NCBI GenBank assembly: GCA_963801185.1
Contig: CAWDDW010000002.1
Coordinates: 248,001-312,000 of the forward strand
Direction of reading: 5' to 3'
DNA length: 64,000 nucleotides
DNA from: Palsa-601 sp963801185
Lineage (GTDB): Bacteria > Actinomycetota > Acidimicrobiia > Acidimicrobiales > Bog-793
Shown piece after piece: positions 46,573-55,763 of this stretch (within the stretch, counting starts at the first letter, position 1; each line of letters opens with the position of its first letter). The notes beneath the pieces were generated by a model. It was not told the origin of the DNA. It saw only the letters and a list, made by a program, of their open reading frames with translations, and did not search any database. The position numbers and the translations under genes were made by a program.

Positions 46573-48039
46573 CTAGTCCTCCGGTTTCAACGAGGCGGCG
46601 ATCTGAGCGAACTCAGCAAGAGCGCCTTCGAGATCCTCGACGATCTCGGCCGCGATCACCTCGGGCGGAGGGAGGTCGGAGGAATCCTCTAGAGAGTCGT
46701 CACGAAGCCATATGAGATCGAGGCTCACCTTGTCTCGTTGGAGCAGCTCCTCATAGCTGAACGAGTGGAAACGTTCGGACTCAGAGCGCTCATGGCGATT
46801 GTCAGCATGGAAGGCCTCGATGAAGTCGGAGAGGTCCTCGTACCGGAGCGGGTTCTGCTTCAGGGTGTGATGGATGTTCGTCCGGTAGTCGTAGACCCAG
46901 AGCCTTTGCGTCCACGGACTCTCGGAGGCGGGCTTGCGATCGAAGAACAGAACGTTCGCTTTGACTCCCTGGGCGTAGAAGATCCCGGTGGGCAGACGGA
47001 GCAGCGTGTGCACGTCGCACTCGTGGAGGAGCTTTCGTCTGATCGTCTCGCCGGCGCCGCCCTCGAAGAGCACGTTGTCCGGAACGACTACGGCAGCCTT
47101 GCCGTGCATCGCCAGCAGAGTCTTGACGTGCTGGACGAAGTTGAGCTGCTTGTTCGAGGTAGACGCCCAGAAGTCGTCCCGAAGAATCACGAGGTCCTCG
47201 CGCTCGGTCTCGCCCTCGGCGTTGACGACGGTCATCGAGGACTTCCGGCCGAACGGCGGATTCGTGAGCACCATCTCGAAACGGTCGCCGGGATCGGACG
47301 CCAGGGCGTCCTCGACGCGGATCGGGCTGTCGGAGTCCTCTGCGCCGATCCCGTGGAGCAGAAGATTCATCACGCAGAGCCGTGCTGTGTTGTCCACGAT
47401 CTCCCAGCCGTGAAAGGCCCCGAAGCGCAGGTGCCGCTTCTGCTCGGGATCGAGCAGGTAGTTGTTGGCGATGAAGTCATGAGCCGCCAGAAAGAAGCCT
47501 CCGGTACCGCAAGCCGGGTCACAGATCATCGTCGAAGGCTCTGGTCGCATCACTTCGACGATTGCCTTGATCAGAGGACGTGGCGTGAAGTACTGACCGG
47601 CTCCCGTCTTCACGTCCTCGGCGTTCTTCGCCAATAGCCCCTCGTATGCGTCGCCCTTGACGTCGGCATCGAGAGTCATCCAATTCTCGCGGTCGATGAG
47701 GTCCGAGATCAAGCGCTTCAGCTTCGCCGGGTCCTGGATTCGGTTCTGGCTCTTGCGGAAGACGACTCCGACCATTCCGGGCTGGCGGCCAAGCTCGGCA
47801 AGCACGTGCCGGTAATGGACCTCCAAGTCGTCACCGTCACGGCGCAGCAGCGACTGCCAGTCAAGCTCGTTTGTGACTAGGGCCGGACGGTTGAACGGCG
47901 GGTGGGTCTGCTCATCGGCCATCTTCAGGAAGAGCAGGTAGGTCAGCTGCTCTATGTAGTCGCCGTACGACAGCCCGTCGTCGCGCAGGACATTGCAATA
48001 GCCCCAGAGCTTTTGTACGAGTGCCTTGGGGTCAGTCAC
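46573..48039 (-). CDS. hsdM: Type I restriction-modification DNA methyltransferase subunit
   Basis: 488 residues. N-terminal HsdM_N helical domain (residues 1-130). N6-adenine methylase domain: SAM motif DPACGTGGFFLAAHDF and catalytic NPPFG (N6_Mtase) are intact. The ATG overlaps the hsdS stop by 4 bp and the whole hsdR-hsdS-hsdM set is translationally coupled. Expected to methylate adenine in the bipartite target selected by HsdS, as M2S1, and to protect host DNA from HsdR. Confidence 0.95.
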   Translation of the reverse strand: MTDPKALVQKLWGYCNVLRDDGLSYGDYIEQLTYLLFLKMADEQTHPPFNRPALVTNELDWQSLLRRDGDDLEVHYRHVLAELGRQPGMVGVVFRKSQNRIQDPAKLKRLISDLIDRENWMTLDADVKGDAYEGLLAKNAEDVKTGAGQYFTPRPLIKAIVEVMRPEPSTMICDPACGTGGFFLAAHDFIANNYLLDPEQKRHLRFGAFHGWEIVDNTARLCVMNLLLHGIGAEDSDSPIRVEDALASDPGDRFEMVLTNPPFGRKSSMTVVNAEGETEREDLVILRDDFWASTSNKQLNFVQHVKTLLAMHGKAAVVVPDNVLFEGGAGETIRRKLLHECDVHTLLRLPTGIFYAQGVKANVLFFDRKPASESPWTQRLWVYDYRTNIHHTLKQNPLRYEDLSDFIEAFHADNRHERSESERFHSFSYEELLQRDKVSLDLIWLRDDSLEDSSDLPPPEVIAAEIVEDLEGALAEFAQIAASLKPED

Positions 48040-49337
48040 GCTCGCTGCTTTCGTTGTGGCTTCATGGAACTTGTTGTCCAGTCGTGCGGTACGTGAGCGA
48101 GACGTTCCTCCGTCGCCGACTCATCGATTGCATCATGGGCGACCAACTGGCCAGAAAGGGCACGACCAAGAATTGCGCGACGCAGCCGCTCCGATCGCAT
48201 CAGGCCTCGGTCGATCGCCGCCCCGAGTGAGTCGACGAGAGTCAGCTCCCGCTCCGCCTTGGCGACGATCTGTCGCTGCTTGTCGACCGGCAGCACTGGG
48301 ATGGGAAACCTCTTGAGTGTTGTCAGATTGAGCGATGCCAGATTCGTGGTTTGCTTGCCCATCTGTTCAAACCACGCTTTGCCGAAGGTGTTGCCATGTA
48401 ACGACACGAACTTGGGGTCAAACTCGTCAGTGATCAGCCGTGCCCTGAACACGTGGTTCTGATGGATGCATTCGTTGAGCTCGCCCTGCCAGATCCATCC
48501 ACGGCCGAGCTTGTCGCGATCACCGCCCTCATTGAACAAGATATCTCCCCGCTCAAGCCTCAACGCCCTCGCCTTTTCGGGCGGAACCCGGATGGTGGTG
48601 ACCTGGCCTAGGTCAAGGTAGCCACGCTGCACGTTTGCAACCCGGAGGTATGGAACCTCGATGAACGACGGGTCTGATTGGCGCTTCGAGTCCTTCGTCA
48701 CGCCGCCGGTCAGATTCGCGATCTCGCCAAGAGTCGTCCACGCTCCGTCAACCGGCGTAACGGCATCGAGCGCTGCCAGTCGCATCCGCTTCGTCCTTCG
48801 ACGAGCACTCTCAAGCAATCGCTCCGCATCGTCGAGCCGGGAAAGCTGCTCGTCGATCGCGGCAACGATGCGCCCCTGCTCGGCCATTGGCGGCACGGGC
48901 ACGTATTGCTGGAGGATCGGACCACTCTTGGCTCGAGTGTGGCTGCCGGTGGCTCCCTCGGTAGCGAGCTCTATCCACGATCGGAACTGTGGACCCGTCA
49001 GGTACCAAACCAGATATCTGGCCAGGATCGGCTCGTTTACTCGGAATACCAGGTACTCGGTCGAGGCCAGCTGCGGTCGCCCTTTCGCGGGTTCGCCGAC
49101 CATCCACACCCGGTTAATTCTGGGATTGATCTTGCACACCAGTACGTCGCCGCTCCGCACGGGCCGCTTATGGCTTCCGATCTGTGACCCAAGCACGATC
49201 TCCGGCTTTCGAGTCGCAAAGGTCGGAACGCTGTAGAGCTCGTACTCCATAGCTGGGTCGGGGAGGATGGAACCCGTGACCTCAGCACCCAGGTCACCGA
49301 ACGGAACCGAACTCCATCCCTTTGGCAACTCACTCAC
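48036..49337 (-). CDS. hsdS: Type I restriction-modification specificity subunit
   Basis: 433 residues with two target-recognition domains (about 1-150 and 195-370). Each is followed by a conserved helical spacer: PPMAEQGRIVAAIDEQLSRL at about 155-185 and PVDKQRQIVAKAERELTLV at about 370-400. The parallel repeats determine a bipartite recognition sequence. The C-terminal tail is poorly conserved. Gene order hsdR-hsdS-hsdM differs from the common hsdM-hsdS-hsdR order. Overlaps both neighbours by 4 bp. Confidence 0.93.
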   Translation of the reverse strand: MSELPKGWSSVPFGDLGAEVTGSILPDPAMEYELYSVPTFATRKPEIVLGSQIGSHKRPVRSGDVLVCKINPRINRVWMVGEPAKGRPQLASTEYLVFRVNEPILARYLVWYLTGPQFRSWIELATEGATGSHTRAKSGPILQQYVPVPPMAEQGRIVAAIDEQLSRLDDAERLLESARRRTKRMRLAALDAVTPVDGAWTTLGEIANLTGGVTKDSKRQSDPSFIEVPYLRVANVQRGYLDLGQVTTIRVPPEKARALRLERGDILFNEGGDRDKLGRGWIWQGELNECIHQNHVFRARLITDEFDPKFVSLHGNTFGKAWFEQMGKQTTNLASLNLTTLKRFPIPVLPVDKQRQIVAKAERELTLVDSLGAAIDRGLMRSERLRRAILGRALSGQLVAHDAIDESATEERLAHVPHDWTTSSMKPQRKQRA

Positions 49338-52120
49338 GCCGCCAACACCTCGGTCAGCTCGTCGAGCAACGGATTGAGGCGATCGCCGAAGAGCTCCCAG
49401 GCCTTGCCGATCCCGCCTCGCTCAACGAACGGCGTGTAGTCGAGGTCATCGCTCGTGATCCCCATCGACGCGGCAACGTGATCCCTGATCTCTTCCAACC
49501 AGTGGAGCTGTTCATCGCTGAACTTCGCGCCAGCCTGCTTCTGCTGCGCGAGCCAGGCGGTGAACCGGTCGTTCACCTTCTGAGGGTACGGGATCAGCTC
49601 CCCGTCCTCCCCGAGTGCGTACCGAACCAGCGAGACGAGATCGGTGAGGGTCCGCTGCCCTGAGCCGTGGACTGTGGACTCATCCAGCGCACGGTAGGCC
49701 GTCCAGAGGCCTTCTGGTGTCCACTGATGCGGAGGGCGTCCGATCGCGTTCGCGAGTTCCCTGATGTCTCGGAAGGTCACTCGCCGTTGGTAAGGGTGGC
49801 TGTAGAGGATCTGCAGCGCGGTGATCTCGTCCTTGTGATCCTCGATGAACTGACGGAAGTCGTCAACCGTCCGGCGTGCCTGTTCGGTCAAGTGGCCAGC
49901 AAACACCACCTGGTCGGTGCTCGTGTCATCGATGAGTTGTTCGTAGGAACGACGAAGCTCGACGATCGTCGTCCGCAAAAGCGGGTTGCTTGCCAGCGGG
50001 AAGGCCGCCGCATCGATGAGAACGCGTGCGGCCTCGGTGACGTCCGATTGGGCCGGATCGTCGGCGCCCGTGATCGACCGTGCCTCATCTAGCTGACGAT
50101 CCGGATCGAGTGCGGCGAGTAATGCCCCGGTGATCTGTTGCAGGCTCATCCCGTCGGTCAGCTCCTCGATGGTCAAGCGGTCTGTGCCCGTGAGACGAAG
50201 ATCCAAGCGAGCGAGTCGGTCCGCGATGGCTGACACGAGATCGGGGTCGCGCCTTCCGAAGGCGAGATCGTTGAAGAGCTTCGAGAGAGCAACGCCTGGC
50301 TTGCGATCGAGCGGCTTTGTCTCCATGAGCTCCGTCTCGGTCACCCCGACGGCGTCGACGATCACGAAGTGATCCTTGATCGCGGCGTCGGGCGTGACCT
50401 GCTGGAGATCTGTGGGATTGATGACCCGGACGCCGCGACCTTTCATCTGCTCGAAATAGGTGCGGGACTTGACCGAGCGCATGAAGAACACGCACTCAAG
50501 CGGTTTGACGTCGGTGCCCGTGGCGATCATGTCAACGGTGACGGCGATCCGCGGAAAGTAGGAGTTGCGGAACTCGGCGAGCAGGTCTTCGGGCTTCTTG
50601 CCAGTCGTCCGGTACGTGATCTTGGCGGCGAACTCGTTGCCCTTCCCGAACTCCTCCCGCACGATGTCGACGATGTCCTCCGCATGGGAATCGTCCTTCG
50701 CGAAGATCAGCGTCTTCGGTACCTCCGTGCGCCCAGGGAAGATCTCGGTGAACAGCCTCTCCTTGAAGGTGCGGATCACTGTGCGGATCTGATCGGGAGC
50801 CACCACGGCACGATCGAGTTCACCTGGTGCATAGGCCAACTCCTCGTCGGCCTCTTCCCAGCGAACGTGGCGGGAGGATCGATCGCGGTGGCCGACGTAG
50901 ACGCCAGCATCGACGGTGCTGCCCTGCTCGGTGATCTCGGTCTTGATCCGGTAGACGTCGAAGCCGACGTTGACATGGTCGGCCACAGCCTGCTCGTGCG
51001 TGTACTCCATGACGAGGTTCTTGTGGAAAAAGCCGAAGGCCTGCTTGTTGGGTGTGGCGGTGAGTCCGATGATGAATGCGTCGAAGTAGTCGAGCACCTG
51101 GCGCCAGAGGCCGAAGATGGAGCGGTGGCATTCGTCGACGATGATGAAGTCGAAGAACTCGATCGGGAGGGCTGGGTTGTAGACCACCGGTGCTGCCACA
51201 GGTCCCGACAGCTCATACACGGAGTGCTCGTCCACCTCCTCGTCCAGATCCTCGTCGCCCCTCATGATGGAGTACAGCCGCTGGATCGTCGTGATCGTCA
51301 CACGGCTGACTGGGTCGATCACGTTCGAGGAAAGGCGCTGGACGTTGTAGAGCTCGGTGAATTTGCGGCCGTCGTCGGGGGTCGTGAACCCCTGGAACTC
51401 GCGCATCGTCTGTCTGCCGAGGTTGGCTCGGTCCACGAGGAACAGCACGCGACGAGCGTCGGCGAACTTGACGAGGCGGTAGGCGGCAAAGGCTGCGAGC
51501 AGCGTCTTGCCCGACCCGGTCGCCATCTGGATGAGTGCGCGGGGGCGGTTATCGGCGAGCGAGTGCTCAAGGTTGGTGATGGCAATATCCTTCGGCGGCC
51601 ATAGCAGGCCCATCTCAAGCGGAGGCATCTGCTGGAGGCGAGATCGGAGCGTCGCTCGGTCCGGCGTCCTCTGCCAATCGTCGAGCCAACTGGCGAGAGT
51701 CTCCGGACGGTGGAAGGTGAAGACCAGGCGGCTACGTGGGTCGGGATCCAACCAGCTCGTGAAGCGCGTCTCGGTCCCCGTGGACTCATACGAGAACGGA
51801 AGCGGGTTGTCCCATGCGGGGAAGCCGCTCGGCATACCGCCGATGTATTGAGCGGTCTGCGGCTCGACGGAGGTGAGCGTGTAGCCCTCCGGTTTGGCTT
51901 CGATAGTGCCGGCCGCTTTCCCGTCCACATAGAGGAGGTAATCGACACGCCCGTGTGGAGGCTCCAGGATGAACTCTCGGATCGCTACCCCTCGGCTTGC
52001 AGACAGGTTCACTTGGCCGGCGCCCTGGACCGCCCAGCCGGAGGCAGCTAACAGCCGGTCGATAATGACCCGCGCTCGCTCCTCTGGCGGCAGTCGAGCA
52101 AGAAGGTCGTCGTCGTTCAC
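49334..52120 (-). CDS. hsdR: Type I restriction endonuclease subunit
   Basis: 928 residues. The N-terminal PD-(D/E)xK nuclease has Asp in RVDYLLYVDG and the E-x-K motif in GTIEAKPEG. An SF2 translocase follows: Walker A MATGSGKT, DECHRS box, TATPNKQ motif III, and a helicase C-terminal segment with MIATGTDVKPL and QMKGRGVR (motif VI). A helical C-terminal domain probably docks on HsdM/HsdS. Cleaves unmodified DNA at a distance after ATP-driven translocation. First gene of the operon; 57 bp separates it from the cas1 stop on the same strand, so read-through from cas1 is possible. Confidence 0.95.
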   Translation of the reverse strand: MNDDDLLARLPPEERARVIIDRLLAASGWAVQGAGQVNLSASRGVAIREFILEPPHGRVDYLLYVDGKAAGTIEAKPEGYTLTSVEPQTAQYIGGMPSGFPAWDNPLPFSYESTGTETRFTSWLDPDPRSRLVFTFHRPETLASWLDDWQRTPDRATLRSRLQQMPPLEMGLLWPPKDIAITNLEHSLADNRPRALIQMATGSGKTLLAAFAAYRLVKFADARRVLFLVDRANLGRQTMREFQGFTTPDDGRKFTELYNVQRLSSNVIDPVSRVTITTIQRLYSIMRGDEDLDEEVDEHSVYELSGPVAAPVVYNPALPIEFFDFIIVDECHRSIFGLWRQVLDYFDAFIIGLTATPNKQAFGFFHKNLVMEYTHEQAVADHVNVGFDVYRIKTEITEQGSTVDAGVYVGHRDRSSRHVRWEEADEELAYAPGELDRAVVAPDQIRTVIRTFKERLFTEIFPGRTEVPKTLIFAKDDSHAEDIVDIVREEFGKGNEFAAKITYRTTGKKPEDLLAEFRNSYFPRIAVTVDMIATGTDVKPLECVFFMRSVKSRTYFEQMKGRGVRVINPTDLQQVTPDAAIKDHFVIVDAVGVTETELMETKPLDRKPGVALSKLFNDLAFGRRDPDLVSAIADRLARLDLRLTGTDRLTIEELTDGMSLQQITGALLAALDPDRQLDEARSITGADDPAQSDVTEAARVLIDAAAFPLASNPLLRTTIVELRRSYEQLIDDTSTDQVVFAGHLTEQARRTVDDFRQFIEDHKDEITALQILYSHPYQRRVTFRDIRELANAIGRPPHQWTPEGLWTAYRALDESTVHGSGQRTLTDLVSLVRYALGEDGELIPYPQKVNDRFTAWLAQQKQAGAKFSDEQLHWLEEIRDHVAASMGITSDDLDYTPFVERGGIGKAWELFGDRLNPLLDELTEVLAA

Positions 52121-52177
52121 CAGGGCTCCCCGATTGATTCTGTCAGGTGAGGTGAGAACGAGCGATTGGCTCGCTGT

Positions 52178-53785
52178 CTAGGCGGAAGTAACGCCCCGGA
52201 CGAGCTTGGCAAGCGCTCCCCAGGTCGACACGTGCGGTGTGAACTTCCCGGCACGGATCTGAGAGGCGAACGACTTGCTCATCCCGGTCGCCTCGACGAT
52301 CTCCGAAAGCTTGACAGTCGCCAGTCTCGGCAGGATCTCCCGGGCGAACAGCTCCGGGTCGTAGACGGCGTCAGGATTCGACCTCCCCCACTCGGCGAGC
52401 GCTCGCTTGCGAGCGGCGATGGCAGCGCCGCGCCTGCCGCGGATCTCAGGGGCCTGCGCAGGGTCCGCGGCGATGCAGGCGTCACAGCGGACGTGGCGAG
52501 GGTTCGTGACCGCTCCGCCGCAGTCGGGACAGCTCCACAGCGGCAGGGCTGCCGCCTCAGCGGCCGGACGTTGCCGGGACCTGCTCCGGGTGGCCCGTTG
52601 GCTGGCTTCGATCTTGCGGGCCTTCACGACCGCCTGTGCGGCCTTGGTACGGGAGGAGGTGAGCGGCGTGGCTGGCTGGTACTTGCCGTCCATTGCCCGC
52701 CCGAGGATGTGGGCGACCTTCTCGGCCCATGGGGCGAGCGAGCGTGCCCACAGCGGCATCGTCTCGGCGAGTTCGTGGGTGAGCGGAGCGAGGAGGCGGA
52801 CGTGCCCGTCGGAGGTCTCGGTGAACTCCGCCTTGCGGAAGGTCCGCCGCTCCACCATGTCGAGCACGAAGCCTTCGACCTCCGGCCGTACCGGCTCGAT
52901 GAGGTCGAGCGCCATGCTCGCTCTCGCCCGGGCGTCGGCATGGACGATGCCGAGACCGGGGTCGAGCCCGACCGCATGGCAGGCAAGGACGGCCTCTGCT
53001 TCGAGGAGGGCGAAGCAGTAGTTGAGGAGGGCGTTGACGGGCCGCTCGGCCTTCCGGTTCGAGCTGGAGGAGGCGAGCACGCTCCTCCGGCCTTCGTAGC
53101 ACGACCAGTGCGGCGGGATGCGGCGCCGGTCCTTTGCGACGAAGGACGGTGCGCACTCGGCCCGTCCGGTCCAGGAGCCGAAGTAGAGCGCAGCGGCAGA
53201 GGCTTCGAGCTGGCGGGCCTCCTCGATCGTTTCGGCAACTCTCACAGCATCGGCGAGGTCGAGGATCGTGCAAGCGGTCTCCTCGTCCCCGAAGCGGCGG
53301 GCAAGCAGCTTCGCCTGCCCGGCCAGCTTGGCGCCGAGCAGATCGTGGGCGATGTCGTGGCCGTAGGGCCGCTCGGGTGCGAGCGCCTGCGTGCGGCGGA
53401 GCCTGGCGTCGTCGGTCATCCGAGGCGTCGAGGCGAGCCGTGGCGTCCCGTCCGGAGCGAGCACCACGACGCCGATGCCGAGGCGGCTGCACCAATGCAG
53501 GGCGTCGATGCTGACCGTGCCGGTCGAGGCGAGGAGCACGACACGAGCGAGACCATGAGTCGCCTTGTCGAAGCGCCGCTCTCTCCGGTGCTCCCCCATG
53601 CCGTCAGAGACAACGAGGGCACCTCGCTCGACGGAGATCCGTGCGCCCATCCCGTCGGCGACGCAGACGCCGGCCGAGTCGGGGCGGAGGTAGGTGGCGG
53701 CGATTGCGCTGATGCCGTCGGAGACGTCTTCGAGAGACAGGCTTCGAGGACCGGGTGCAGGCGTGACTAGCGTTGCCGTTCGCAT
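52178..53785 (-). CDS. cas1: Solo Cas1-family integrase/nuclease with zinc ribbon and C-terminal HTH
   Basis: 535 residues from ATG 53785; an ATG at 53797 abuts AGGAGG directly and is too close to be used. The N-terminal domain has ALHWCSRLGIGVVVLAPDG, usual for Cas1. The catalytic helical domain reads NALLNYCFALLEAEAV, then GLDPGLGIVHAD and SMALDLIEP, placing the metal-binding Glu (about 264), His (282) and Asp (294). So the integrase site looks intact. After it come a basic linker, a C4 zinc ribbon (Cys 419, 422, 434, 437), and a helix-turn-helix (492-531). The additions of about 200 residues are absent from CRISPR Cas1 (about 300-340). No Cas2, effector genes or array nearby. Probably a stand-alone integrase of a mobile element. 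Confidence 0.9.
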   Translation of the reverse strand: MRTATLVTPAPGPRSLSLEDVSDGISAIAATYLRPDSAGVCVADGMGARISVERGALVVSDGMGEHRRERRFDKATHGLARVVLLASTGTVSIDALHWCSRLGIGVVVLAPDGTPRLASTPRMTDDARLRRTQALAPERPYGHDIAHDLLGAKLAGQAKLLARRFGDEETACTILDLADAVRVAETIEEARQLEASAAALYFGSWTGRAECAPSFVAKDRRRIPPHWSCYEGRRSVLASSSSNRKAERPVNALLNYCFALLEAEAVLACHAVGLDPGLGIVHADARARASMALDLIEPVRPEVEGFVLDMVERRTFRKAEFTETSDGHVRLLAPLTHELAETMPLWARSLAPWAEKVAHILGRAMDGKYQPATPLTSSRTKAAQAVVKARKIEASQRATRSRSRQRPAAEAAALPLWSCPDCGGAVTNPRHVRCDACIAADPAQAPEIRGRRGAAIAARKRALAEWGRSNPDAVYDPELFAREILPRLATVKLSEIVEATGMSKSFASQIRAGKFTPHVSTWGALAKLVRGVTSA

Positions 53786-53838
53786 TGGGAGATTCATCCT
53801 CCTGGTGCCAGTCCCCGGGGTGTTGACGCACTGCCGGG

Positions 53839-53852
53839 GACACTTATGTGTC
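53839..53852. promoter_or_regulatory. Inverted repeat in the cas1 upstream region
   Basis: GACAC-TTAT-GTGTC, perfect 5-bp arms, about 55 bp upstream of the cas1 start and 80 bp upstream of the divergent membrane protein gene. Fits a dimer operator or part of a promoter; the XRE/RHH-type proteins in this window are possible ligands. Speculative. Confidence 0.35.
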
Positions 53853-53929
53853 GGGACATCATCGTAGGCCTTTGGCGCAACTGTTGTGCGGCGCTAGCGT
53901 TCGTTCAGGACAATTGAAGGGGTCGCTAC

Positions 53930-54447
53930 ATGGATGCGTTGTCGAGCTTCACCTCGACATCCTTCGGCTACTTGCTCGCCGTGATTCTCCCCGGAGCCAG
54001 CGCCATCTATGCCAGCTCCTTCTACTCGCGAGCACTCCAGTCGATCGTTGTAGACGTTGAAACTGGAGGAAGCAGTCTCGGGCTGCTCGTTGTCGTCCTC
54101 TTAGCTTCCGCAGCCGTTGGGCTGCTCATCATGCCTGTTCGAGCACTGGTTTACGAAGAGCTGATCTTCCACAACCAGAGGCTAACTGCCGATCCCATTG
54201 GGACTCTCGAAGATGCGGGAAGACTCCAAGCATTTCGTGTCACCACCAATTCTGGGGTGCGATGTCCCTCGTGGTGCCGATTTACGCCGTGACCTTCTGC
54301 CTGCGTCATTGGAACCATCTCTCTGTTCCCTGGGAGTGGGCAGCTGGGTTGGCGTGCGGCGGCGTGGAGGCAGTTACGATCTGGGCTGCTCTTCTTTCGT
54401 ACGACCGCTATATCGTGAGGACGAACGCCATTCTCCAAAGGAAGTGA
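53930..54447 (+). pseudogene. Small membrane protein with a frameshift near 54230
   Basis: Reads 53930-54240 as a protein with two membrane segments (about 14-30 and 47-66) and a soluble segment ending AGRLQAF. The continuation is in another frame as HHQFWGAMSLVVPIYAVTF and two more hydrophobic helices to a TGA at 54447. Removing two bases (or adding one) near 54230 joins them into about 171 residues with about four helices. No family recognised. The stop is 2 bp before the next ATG. Either a recent pseudogene or another sequence error; it diverges from cas1 and shares its control region. Confidence 0.6.
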
Positions 54448-54449
54448 GT

Positions 54450-54638
54450 ATGCCAAACGGCATTCCCCCTAAGAAGGCTCCGGCCAAGAAGGCTGCACCT
54501 GCAAAGCGGGCTCCGGCCAAGAAGGCTCCGGCCAAGAAGGCTCCGGCCAAGAAGGCTGCACCTGCAAAGCGGGCTCCGGCCAAGAAGGCTCCGGCCAAGA
54601 AGGCTCCGGCCAAGAAGGCTGCTGCCAAGAAGCGCTAA
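54450..54638 (+). CDS. Lys/Ala/Pro-repeat protein, histone-H1-like tail
   Basis: 62 residues, ATG 54450 with AAAGGAAG upstream. After MPNGIPP it is entirely KKAPA/KKAAPAKRAPA repeats ending KKR. Such tails occur on actinobacterial HU (HupB) and histone-H1-like proteins and bind DNA without sequence specificity. Here no folded domain precedes it, so it may be a free-standing DNA-compacting peptide. The coding DNA contains two perfect 63-bp copies, so length should vary between strains. Lies two bases after the stop of the membrane protein gene. Confidence 0.7.
   Translation: MPNGIPPKKAPAKKAAPAKRAPAKKAPAKKAPAKKAAPAKRAPAKKAPAKKAPAKKAAAKKR
54486..54611 (+). repeat. Two perfect 63-bp tandem copies
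   Basis: 54486-54548 and 54549-54611 are identical and encode KKAAPAKRAPAKKAPAKKAPA each. Within the unit a 15-bp motif (AAGAAGGCTCCGGCC) recurs. A slippage-prone minisatellite inside the coding sequence. Confidence 0.8.
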
Positions 54639-54662
54639 TTGGGGCAGGAGGCGAATCCAACG

Positions 54663-54887
54663 GTGATGGTGGTCCCGGTGGTGCGTGGCTTCGCACTGAA
54701 CATACGTTCGCTACGCTCCGAGCTTGTGCCCGACCTGTCACCCGAGGAAGCCGAGATCCTCCGCCGGTCGATCGCCATGTTGCCGCCGGATGCGCCGAGC
54801 GGCCTCAGCCGGGAGCGAGCACTGGCGATCCTCGGGCAGCTCGTCAGGGCACTGTCCGAGCTGCGACGGCGTCACCGGAGCACTTGA
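54663..54887 (+). CDS. Small hypothetical protein
   Basis: 74 residues from GTG 54663 (GGAGGCG about 10 nt upstream; ATG 54666 also possible). Helical and amphipathic: LSPEEAEILRRSIAMLP, then SRERALAILGQLVRALSELRRR. No known domain. Likely part of the mobile element's accessory genes; the next genes lie on the opposite strand. Confidence 0.55.
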   Translation: MMVVPVVRGFALNIRSLRSELVPDLSPEEAEILRRSIAMLPPDAPSGLSRERALAILGQLVRALSELRRRHRST

Positions 54888-54949
54888 CCCTCGGGTCCGA
54901 TCTCGGAAGAAGGTCCCGCTGCCTTACAACAGAAGGTGGCCTTTGCTCC

Positions 54950-55297
54950 TCAACCGCTGGCGACCAATTGGTCGACCGCCTCCTCTGTCAACGCCTCCCA
55001 CTGCTCTTCTGTAAGCACTGCCAAGACCCGCTCCGCGGCGACGTCGGCGCCGGTGTCCGGGCACTCCCACTCCGCCTGCTTGAGGATGCCGGCGAGCGAC
55101 CGGCCCGGATGAATAACGACGCCCGTGGGATGACCGCAGCTGAGCAGCACGATGCCGAAGGTGTGTTCTCTCGCCCTGGCCGAGGCCGGCACGCGTACGA
55201 CTGCCCGGCAGCGGCGGCAGCGAGTGTTAGTCGTCGCTTCGGTCTCGAAGCTGTGGTTGCAGCGCTTACAGGTAACAGTGGTCACGGCAACGATCAT
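54950..55297 (-). CDS. Small zinc-ribbon protein
   Basis: 115 residues. The N-terminus has two CxxC pairs (CKRCNHSF and CRRCRA), forming a zinc ribbon. The rest is a mixed region with a CGHPTG segment and an acidic helical C-terminus (LTEEQWEALTEEAVDQLVAS). GTG at 55282 (VTTVTCKRC) is an alternative start. Probably nucleic-acid or protein binding; context is the accessory element. Confidence 0.6.
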   Translation of the reverse strand: MIVAVTTVTCKRCNHSFETEATTNTRCRRCRAVVRVPASARAREHTFGIVLLSCGHPTGVVIHPGRSLAGILKQAEWECPDTGADVAAERVLAVLTEEQWEALTEEAVDQLVASG

Positions 55298-55329
55298 TGC
55301 TCAGGTTGCCGTGGCAGTCGCAGCAGCAC

Positions 55330-55671
55330 CTACTGACGCGCGATGCCGCCCACGATCACATCCGTAACCGGCAGAGCGAACTCCTCGCCTTCCGCCAAGG
55401 CTCTACCCACGTTCCCCGTGATCGTCGGCACGTCACCCACACGGCCGAGCGGCGAGACTGTCCAACCAGCGTCGCTGAGCGCTTCGGGTGCCTTTACAAC
55501 GACTGGACCCTTTGCGTACCACGCACCCTGGCCAAAGTGGACGGCAGCGAATCGGACTCGCTCACCAACGGCGGTCGCTGCCCAGTCCACCTCGTCGGCC
55601 CGCTTGTCCCACGGCCGACCAGATCGATGAAGCTGAAAGACGTACTCCCTCACTTCGGGTTCTTCGGACAA
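55330..55671 (-). CDS. Hypothetical protein
   Basis: 113 residues, mixed alpha/beta, ATG 55671 preceded by GAAAGGAGCGC. Contains GQGAWYAKGPVVVKAPEAL and GNVGRALAEGEEFALPV. No family recognised. Same strand as its neighbours but separated by more than 30 bp on each side. Confidence 0.5.
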   Translation of the reverse strand: MSEEPEVREYVFQLHRSGRPWDKRADEVDWAATAVGERVRFAAVHFGQGAWYAKGPVVVKAPEALSDAGWTVSPLGRVGDVPTITGNVGRALAEGEEFALPVTDVIVGGIARQ

Positions 55672-55763
55672 GTTGCGCTCCTTTCATCACGGCCGATGAC
55701 ACACCCAGCGACGCTATCTCGGTGGCTCGAATCCGCAGAACTGCCGCGTAATAGCCGTCGCCA

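Noticed and set aside
46738..47637. 299-codon plus-strand frame inside hsdM
   Set aside because: Shadow of the well-supported hsdM gene on the opposite strand.
50369..51604. 411-codon frame antisense to hsdR
   Set aside because: No domain and typical low-complexity shadow composition; hsdR is unambiguous.
52166..53770. 534-codon frame antisense to cas1
   Set aside because: Composition and lack of domains mark it as a shadow; cas1 on the other strand has intact motifs.
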